NCBI GenBank assembly: GCA_025617745.1
Contig: CM046858.1
Location: 40,221,850-40,285,849, forward strand
Reading direction: 5' to 3'
DNA length: 64,000 nucleotides
From: Heliocidaris erythrogramma
Lineage: Eukaryota > Echinodermata > Echinoidea > Camarodonta > Echinometridae
Made by a program: the position numbers and the translations under genes. The first letter of the stretch is position 1; each line of letters begins with the position of its first letter. The notes beneath the pieces are model-generated. The model searched no databases, was not told the origin of the DNA, and saw nothing but the letters and a program-made list of their open reading frames with translations. Positions 56,805 through 64,000 of this stretch are shown here, piece by piece.

Positions 56805-57440
56805 CTTAAAGGGAAATCCCACCTTGGTAATAAGACGATTCGTGTAAAAGCAGAAGAATAAGAAAAACAGGATGGTGAAGGTTTTCAAAGAAATCAGACA
56901 AGGAATAATATATGGATGTTTAAAAAATAATATCCCTAAATCTATGATAAGTATAATCTAAATTTATAATGATAGTCAAAATTGACTGATTGCCATATAA
57001 CACTTATCAACAACAACAACGTGTATGCGGATCTCAAATTGGCAATTTGGTGAGTCGATAGTGGCGGTCAACTCTCCCATTTGCCATACACCATATATTC
57101 TCCTCCTTGTAAGCTCCTTTTCCCTCGGGGCAGTACTCAAAAGATATTGTAGATACTACAATGTAGATAGCATATTGTTATATGTCATTCAGAAAGAAAA
57201 ATATCATACTGAGTTATATATTTTGAATTTTTTTGGCATTTTAGTCATTTTGTGTGTTGGGACAAATGAAGGAGTTGTCCGGCACTACATCACAATGACA
57301 TTACCTATTAGGCCAATTTGAAATTTCCATTATGTAGAATGATTACAAATTTCCAAAATTCATAACTTTCTTATTGCTTGTCCGATTTCGTTCAAACTTT
57401 CACCAATCTGCTTCTCTGATTTTTTTCGATTTCCTCCTTT
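56805..57440. mobile_element. element with TTAAAGGGAAATCCCACC end
   Basis: The left edge TTAAAGGGAAATCCCACCTT parallels the TTAAAGGGG ends at 3295 and 39977. TTGCTTGTCCGATTTCGTTC near the right side is shared with the 39755 copy. Right boundary uncertain (CCTCCTTTAAA). Confidence 0.45.
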
Positions 57441-57450
57441 AAATGTAAAA

Positions 57451-58040
57451 GTTCTAAATCAACTTCAAAATTACAGATTTAAGGATGAAGTTGAGTTCTG
57501 GTCAGGTTATTACATTATGTAAGAAACTGCATGGAAACAGTTGGGAAAGGTTAGTTACGGTAGTACATAAGAATTGGTGTATAATGTGAGGTTTTACAAT
57601 CATCATAATGATAAGAAATTGACTCAATCTTGCTGCAAGTCAAGTGCATTGCACACAGAAATGTGTAGATGGGACTACACACACATGTGGTCTGAAAGCT
57701 TGCGTGGTCCAAACTTTTCATTCCGCTATTTCTCGTCGTAATTCGAATAGGGCAATTGAAGAGCACTTCCTTTCAGGTAAATATTCTTCTATTCTTCCAG
57801 ATTAACATGATATGATATTTTGATGTGATATTTTATTCATCTTTCTTCCTTTTCACATGTCACAAAGAACATTTACAGTGCAAAATCATGCATGACAATA
57901 ATATAACGCAGTAAACTGAAAGAAAGACTGGAGACCCTGGTAAAAGCAGGGCTTGTATAAGGTGTAGGGTCCTCTCTGCGCCAAGTAATGGGCTGGTACA
58001 TACATAAGCAACGAAATAAATGTATTTAAATGGAGTATAT
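57451..58040. other. non-coding stretch
   Basis: No gene or clear repeat. Confidence 0.45.
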
Positions 58041-58041
58041 A

Positions 58042-58253
58042 CAGCCATGGAAAAAATTATTAGACCAAAAATGGTTACTGAGAGTATTATTTTTGTGGTA
58101 AGAAGGACATAAAATATCATAAAAGCAAGGTATAATCGCTGGAATTTGGTATTCATTCAATGAAATACAAAGGCAAATAATTTTTATAATTTTGTATGCA
58201 TATTATAGTACCCTTGTTACAGAAGCTTGGTCTTATAATTTTTTCCAGGGCTG
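58042..58253. mobile_element. Tc1/mariner-type MITE
   Basis: TA then CAGCCATGGAAAAAATTATT and AGACCAA at the left; TTGGTCTTATAATTTTTTCC and AGGGCTG then TA at the right. Inverted ends of about 27 bp with few mismatches, TA target duplication at 58040-58041 and 58254-58255. 212 bp, non-coding. Unrelated in sequence to the element at 10291. Confidence 0.88.
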
Positions 58254-58618
58254 TATTAATGACTACCTAAGGATACATTATGAAAGGAATGGGTTAGTTA
58301 AAAAAAAGCCCAACTATATATATACAAACTGGGAGAATAGAGTTATACATAACAAGACGGGAGAGAAGAAATAAAATATGAGAAATGATAAAAGTAAGAA
58401 TATATCACATCAACAATAAGTACATGAATAGAATGAGAAATTTTACAAATTATTTTTTCCACCTTTACCAGAAGTCGACGTTTTCTTTAACTACGGGATG
58501 TTGGATCCACCAAATTGTGAAATGCAACGCTTTGAAAACATAGTCTCTCCTCGGCCCTTTCAAATGTTGATTTACTCGTAGTTTAGTATTACATGGATTG
58601 TATAAGTGTATAAGGCCA

Positions 58619-58760
58619 GGGGAGCGTTTCATCAAGCGTTTTGCCAGTGACTTTGTTTTACTGACAACTGTTATAAGCTACTGAAATCCTTGCATCTGAT
58701 TGGCTGAGAGCAAATTTGTCAGTAAAAATCACTGACAAAACGCTTGATGAAAAACTCCCC
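58619..58760 (+). mobile_element. palindromic MITE (13251 family)
   Basis: GGGGAGCGTTTCATCAAGCG...CGCTTGATGAAAAACTCCCC; core CTTGCATCTGATTGGCTGAG, same orientation as the pair at 13251. Confidence 0.88.
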
Positions 58761-59645
58761 AGATCATAAAAAAGGAGTAATAACCATCCATAGCTATTGA
58801 TTTTAAGGCAAACATTAATTTTCTGAATTCCATCCATAGTGCTTTCTAGCCGTATGCCAGCATCATTTCAAAATTCAAATACACAACATTTTAATTTTTC
58901 TTTTTTTTTTCATCACGTTCACAATCAATCTGGATGATTTGACAAATATAGGAATGTCACGAGACAGACCTTTTCTCAAACATTCTATTTTTGTTCATGA
59001 AATATTTTGAAGAACAATCATGTTATGAGTTGCATCAATAATCTCTAGCAACTCGTTTATGTCTGGCTATACATTATAATGATTCATTTCATGAACATTG
59101 GAAGACAGTAAGTAATTCAATTGATGTATACTGGTCTACCTGTACTTGGGAGATATAATATATCGTAATTTGAGTATTTATTTGGACACATCTTCAATTA
59201 TATTATAAAGCTTGATATTCCGTAATTCTTCAAAGCGACAGAATACCAATTGATGCATGCTTTCATGGGCAAGTCCAAGCCATTGTTTCCCACACTTTTG
59301 CGACCACGCCTAAGAGGTATATTATTTATGATTTATATACAACCTTACTAGAGCTCAGATGAGACCAAATGTGATGTAAAACGATACATTTGTGACAATT
59401 TATGTTCACAATTCCACAAAACTAACGCTAAATGACCAAATACTTCGGACTTGCCCATGTGGATGGATAGATTTTTTTATCTTGTGGAGGAGATGAGTTC
59501 AGTGCTAAATGGATTTATCTTGGTGTGATCATTTTATCACCAAAATTCATACGATATATAGATATATTATATATATAATGCGAAATGAAATGAGAGAATT
59601 TTGCATTGAATTATTTCCACGAGAATTCCCAAAGTTGTTGTACAT
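58761..59645. other. non-coding AT-rich stretch
   Basis: The words GGGCAAGTCCAAGC near 59267 and GGACTTGCCCATGT near 59448 are inverse of each other and may be remnants of an inverted-repeat element. Confidence 0.4.
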
Positions 59646-59659
59646 TTACTTACACTTAA

Positions 59660-59703
<44 letters not shown>
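59660..59703. repeat. (TA)n microsatellite
   Basis: Uninterrupted TA dinucleotides of about 44 bp. Confidence 0.95.
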
Positions 59704-59707
<4 letters not shown>

Positions 59708-60811
59708 AACTTCTGATTTTAACCGAACTTTGATACTTTGTTACTATATATATAATATGAATTACATTAACTCGTGTATTTAGATAAAAGAACCAACACA
59801 ATGGAAGAGTGTTTATCGGGCTTAGCACCTGTGGAATGATAATATACATGTACATCGGCTGACATTGAAACGTTTTTTCTGTAAGTCAGAAAGATACGAG
59901 TATGATACATTTTCTCTTATCATACGCTGGTACTTGAATGTCAGGTGCTAAATATATATTATTTCATCGAAATTTCTGTCCAAGTTGGTATTATTGCTTG
60001 GTAAATTTGTAAAATAAAACATAAATTACGCCAATTTACTGCTCACAAATTAGATTACATGCTAAATATTACTATTTCAAGGCTATGCTTCAAAAGTTCC
60101 CACTTTAAGAGAATAAGAAAACGTCATATTCAAGTTAACTTAACCATCTCGTTACCACAAGACTAAAATACTATTCACTTTGTACATAGTGTTGTTGACT
60201 TTGGTCCTGATAGGGTTAACATATACTTCCTTGAAAAGGTATCTGTAAATCAGTGACACCCAAATGCTGTATATACAATAAACGTAATTATGGGACATCG
60301 ATATAAGAATAAAATAAAATACATGTAAAATGATAATCAAGTTTTGAATTTCTACTAATACTATATTTCACTTTCTTGGGCTGTGTTACAAGTTTAAGAG
60401 GTTCTTTTTTTTCTGGATATTAATTTTCATAAAGTTTTTGCATCAAAATAGTATTGGATATTATACATTGTATTATGCATATATGTAAATGTCCTACTCC
60501 GTCATTTTTGCCAGGGAAGTCTGAATTCTTTCCTTACTCCATCTTCCCAGTGTTCCCTGCATTTATATTAGGAAAATACTTGACAAGACATAAGTTCACA
60601 GAAGTTTCACTATTTACATGTTCATTTGTATTCAAGTAAGGTAATACATTTACCAATTTCCTCTCTCAAAAATCCATAGGCTTACGCTGTGTTCCCAAAT
60701 ATACCGAGTTCATTTCAGTTTTTACGGTAGTCCCAATTCAATTATTTCTAATCGGCATGCGACATACTGGGATAACTTATCAAGTTTTAATCATGAATTA
60801 ATAACTTCCAA
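59704..60811. other. non-coding AT-rich stretch
   Basis: No gene or repeat recognised. Confidence 0.5.
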
Positions 60812-61055
60812 GAATATAGGCGAGAGCATAAGCATTGGGATAAATTATTATCCCAATGCTTAATGCTCTCGCCTATATTCATTTTCATGATATTTTACGA
60901 AAATGTAGGTCATTGCAAATAGTTGCAATGTTCTCAGACCTACATTTTCGTAAAATATCATGAAAATTAATGTTAATTTTTGAAAGCTACAGTTATCCTT
61001 CAAGATAACTGTCTTACTTTTTAAAAATGATCCAACTTGGATCATTTTTAAAAAG
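60812..61055. repeat. run of distinct hairpins placed end to end
   Basis: H1 60812-60880 has arms of 32/33 bp (GAATATAGGCGAGAGCAT...) with one bulged base and a 4-base loop. H2 60881-60967 has perfect 31 bp arms (ATTTTCATGATATTTTACGA...) and a loop containing ATTGCAA/TTGCAAT. H3 60964-60981 is AAAATTAA-TG-TTAATTTT. H4 60990-61013 is ACAGTTATC-CTTCAA-GATAACTGT. H5 61017-61055 has perfect 19 bp arms (CTTTTTAAAAATGATCCAA). H1 and H2 abut exactly and H3 overlaps the foot of H2. The stems are unrelated to one another. No gene lies within. Confidence 0.92.
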
Positions 61056-62680
61056 GTTGTTGTCTGTCTGTCTGAATTATGGATTCGAAGTAAGTTTAGT
61101 TATTTTCCCTTGTGAGCTAACTGCTCATTAATTCCATTTGATATTTTTGTATGAAATGCTGCTTTTCCCGATCAGATAACATATTCTTCCCGCACCCACG
61201 TTCATGATGCTTAGCACTAGCATGTGTTGGGGTTTGGCATGTAGAACATTACATGCCTAATGACATAGGCCCATATGTATGTAAATCCAACAAGTCCTTT
61301 CATCATGTTCATGGTCGTCAAGCATGGTGAATACAGACTCCTCACTTTTTATATCAACATGGGATAGATATCTTCATTTAAGCAGTCAAAATATTATTTT
61401 TTTTTTAAACAGAAAGCAAAATTTATGTTAATTCGCAGGGGGGCTTGCAGGGAGGATTCACTAAATTAAAAAAATAAAATGTCAAGAAGCTTTCAAATGT
61501 ATCTGTAACTAGAAAGGCCGTCAAAGGCGGCAGACCCACGCCTTAACCCAATAGGTTTTGTTTTGTTGCGATTATTTTTGTAAGCAGTAGCCATTCAAAG
61601 GGGATAACAAGAGGCACATCTCCCCCCCCCCCAAAAAAAAAATAAAAAATAAATTTTGCCATAATCCAGGTCATAGCTTTGTGTGTCCCCACCCTTGAAA
61701 AAATTCTTCTGAAAAAGATATTTTATTATTGAAACATCCCTCCCCTAAAAGTATTTTGATTAGACATGTCAGAGAGCGTGGCGTGATGAGAAAAAAAATG
61801 TTAGCAATTTGTATTCAGTGTTCAGTGACATGTCAGTGTGTTAGTAAATGTATTCATGTTCTATCTTTACATTGCAATTCGGGTTGTTGTTTTGTTTTCA
61901 TCGGGCTTGGATAAAATAAATATGACGACAAAAGAAGTTGGATCTCGACTTCAAAATGACGTGCATGCGAGGAACAGAGCTTATTCACTCATTACTACAG
62001 TCAACCCCAGGGCACTTCGCGACAGTGCTAGTGTATATACGTACACAGCGATCAACCACTCACTCAGATCAACACACGCGAGTGCGATAGACACTCACGT
62101 CGAAGAAACTCACCAGATTTTCACCGAAAACAATTAAAATCACGTACTACACGTCCACCAGGATAAAATAAATCACAAAAACTTCCAAAACAAAGTGGAA
62201 AGAACCGGGGAAAATAAACAGAAATGCACAGAAGATAAGAAATAGAGGAGAAATTAGACGTGCTAGGCTATACGAATACCGTATACCTAGCCGCTTTCGA
62301 TTTCGCAACGAGAGTACAGTTCGAGTGCAAAAAATCCCTTGTTGCTGGGATACGTTGCTTTGAATATTCATTGCAGGCTCGTACGGATTTGAAGTGAAAT
62401 GGCAAATAATGGGTCTAAAAGTCTTCTAAAATTCATAAACCTGAAATAGACTTTTGGTGAGAAGAAGTAATGAATGTTTTGATTGGCCCAAATATTTCTG
62501 CATCTGCAGGCGAAGTTTGGGGTCATCAATCTTTCTAGTTTCTTTCCTGTCACTCTCTGAACTGAAGTTCCTATACTTTACTACAGGGTCAAAAGTTCAA
62601 GGTCACACAGAATGTGCAGGGGTCAACCAATCATCACCAAAATCTAATCGATTCTTTCCTGTCACTTTCTGAACATTCCC
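61056..62680. other. non-coding stretch
   Basis: A TCTG run follows the hairpins (61059-61074), and C- and A-runs occur near 61621-61642. A 99-codon frame at 61838-62137 has no recognisable domain and is not claimed as a gene. Confidence 0.45.
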
Positions 62681-62800
62681 TGAAAATTTGGTGCAAATCC
62701 GTTCACCCGTTCTCTTGTTATCTTGTACACAAACAAACAAACAAACAAACAAACAAACAAACAAAAAAAAAAAAAAACAAACAAACATACGGAGCCCTTT
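62670..62800 (+). mobile_element. retroposon 3' end with (CAAA)n tail
   Basis: TTTGGTGCAAATCCGTTCAC and CCGTTCTCTTGTTATCTTGT precede (ACAA)n and an A-run at 62729-62787. RTE-type elements and their dependants end in a similar way; this assignment is from memory. Confidence 0.5.
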
Positions 62801-64000
62801 ACATAACCCTGCCGATTTCATCGGCGTGGGTAATAACAATGTATGTAAGCGTATATGGCTTCTGTGCATTATAACTGCTCTCCACACGAAAGCATATACT
62901 CTTCCCATCATTGCGATTGGCCCTCTGTTTCTTGAGGTATTTCTCGCATAACTGAGCATTCCTAATTTGAAACGAAACTAAAAAGCGGAGAAGATGGAAT
63001 TCCAAAGTTTTTGTTTGCAAGTTTGCCCCTTGAATTTGACCTTTAACCTCAATGGTCATTTGGTCACCCGTTCAAAGAGCGGAGGAGCGTGAGAAATCTA
63101 TACCAACAACAGGTAGTGAAGTGCTAGTCTTTAGACACAGTCGTTCGGAAGAAATTTGTATATATTTCTATAGATTGACGAAAAACATTCGGAATCAATA
63201 ATGAAAACCCATTCGAAGCCGGTATAATGTAAGGTATTTTTGTATAGATTCAAGTATGACACAAAGGTAAGGGGGGTCACCCCTGAATAAATTATTGAGA
63301 CTTTTTGCCATTTCGGGAGCTTGTATGACGCAGAATCAGCCTAGATTGACACCAAATTTGTTGATGATAAACATACACCGATTACATTACTTATCAAAAA
63401 GTTAAAATGGTGTTATTGCATATGATTTTCGTTATAAATATTATTATGTTATTGTACGTAATTTATTTTCGCATTCATTTACTTAACGGACGCAGGAAAC
63501 GAAGAAAAACACTGAGACGTTTCTCTTTTATTACTTATGAAAAAAATATATAGATTTTACTTTCATTTTTCGATATTATATTTTTTCTTTCAATAAACCA
63601 GAATCTTTAATAATGAAGCTTTTGAAAACATTTAAGATGTTTTACTGAAAGAAATATCACTTTTTAATCATCGAATTGCATTGCAACCTATTCATAAACA
63701 AAATATATAATCAGTGCAGGTGTAATAGTCACGTTATATTTAATTTTAGATATTCATATTATCTCGATATACCCCATGTACCATAACAGCCAAAAAGCAA
63801 AGCAATTATATATATATATACACTAAAGGAAAAAAGAAACTTATAAAAGTTCAAGAGATCACCAAATTAAATTCTCTGCATGGAAATGTACCAAATTTGG
63901 ATATAATGTTGATTCAATGCATGGCTTTAAATGACAGTCAATAACAAAAAGTTTTCTTCAATGCCACAAAAGAAATGTGCACTGAAGCAAAGGACTCTCT
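62801..64000. other. non-coding AT-rich stretch
   Basis: Short TA run near 63808-63821; no gene or larger repeat recognised. Confidence 0.5.

Noticed and set aside
61838..62137. 99-codon frame near the right end
   Set aside because: No domain, no splice or polyadenylation context, and a length expected by chance.

Overview
This is eukaryotic nuclear DNA, most likely from a marine invertebrate. A sea-urchin-like echinoderm is my best guess and an inference. The basis is AT-rich sequence, one gene split by canonical GT-AG introns, tRNA-derived SINEs, many miniature DNA transposons, non-LTR retrotransposon remnants and very large trinucleotide arrays. There is no bacterial-style gene organisation and no CRISPR array.

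Only one host gene is well supported. It is the 3' end of a plus-strand gene, with five exons between 6995 and 9975 encoding the last 313 residues of a charged coiled-coil protein with a Lys/Pro/Ser-rich tail. I read it as the C-terminus of androglobin (ADGB), a cilium/sperm-associated globin, with moderate confidence. Its earlier exons lie left of the window. A second possible gene start (a CpG-containing region ending in a short ATG exon and splice donor) lies near 52500-52997. Two overlapping unassigned reading frames follow at 53298-53889.

The rest is a dense record of mobile DNA. Positions 1-6990 hold an element with internal 320-350 bp repeats and several palindromic MITEs. Positions 10291-11957 are a structurally complete Tc1-like transposon (DD34E transposase, matching 25 bp ends, TA target duplication). 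Positions 12963-13735 hold a piggyBac-like MITE and a pair of palindromic MITEs. Positions 18000-33400 are dominated by about 7 kb of (CTA)n-type arrays with higher-order structure. These arrays are interrupted by duplicated single-copy blocks, three SINEs (one split by a TTAA-flanked MITE), a 1.2 kb fold-back element with ~300 bp inverted ends and a 5'-truncated non-LTR retrotransposon with a 538-codon reverse-transcriptase frame.

Positions 36000-48100 carry a family of short hAT-like elements, five of which have exact 8 bp target duplications. A (TAG)n array of the opposite orientation sits at 41956-42345. Positions 50180-51150 contain a cluster of a GAGACCGAC motif in both orientations. 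Positions 60812-61055 are a run of different near-perfect hairpins placed end to end, the most unusual structure I found. No multi-gene pathway or new protein system is visible. The interest lies in repeat architecture and transposon dynamics.
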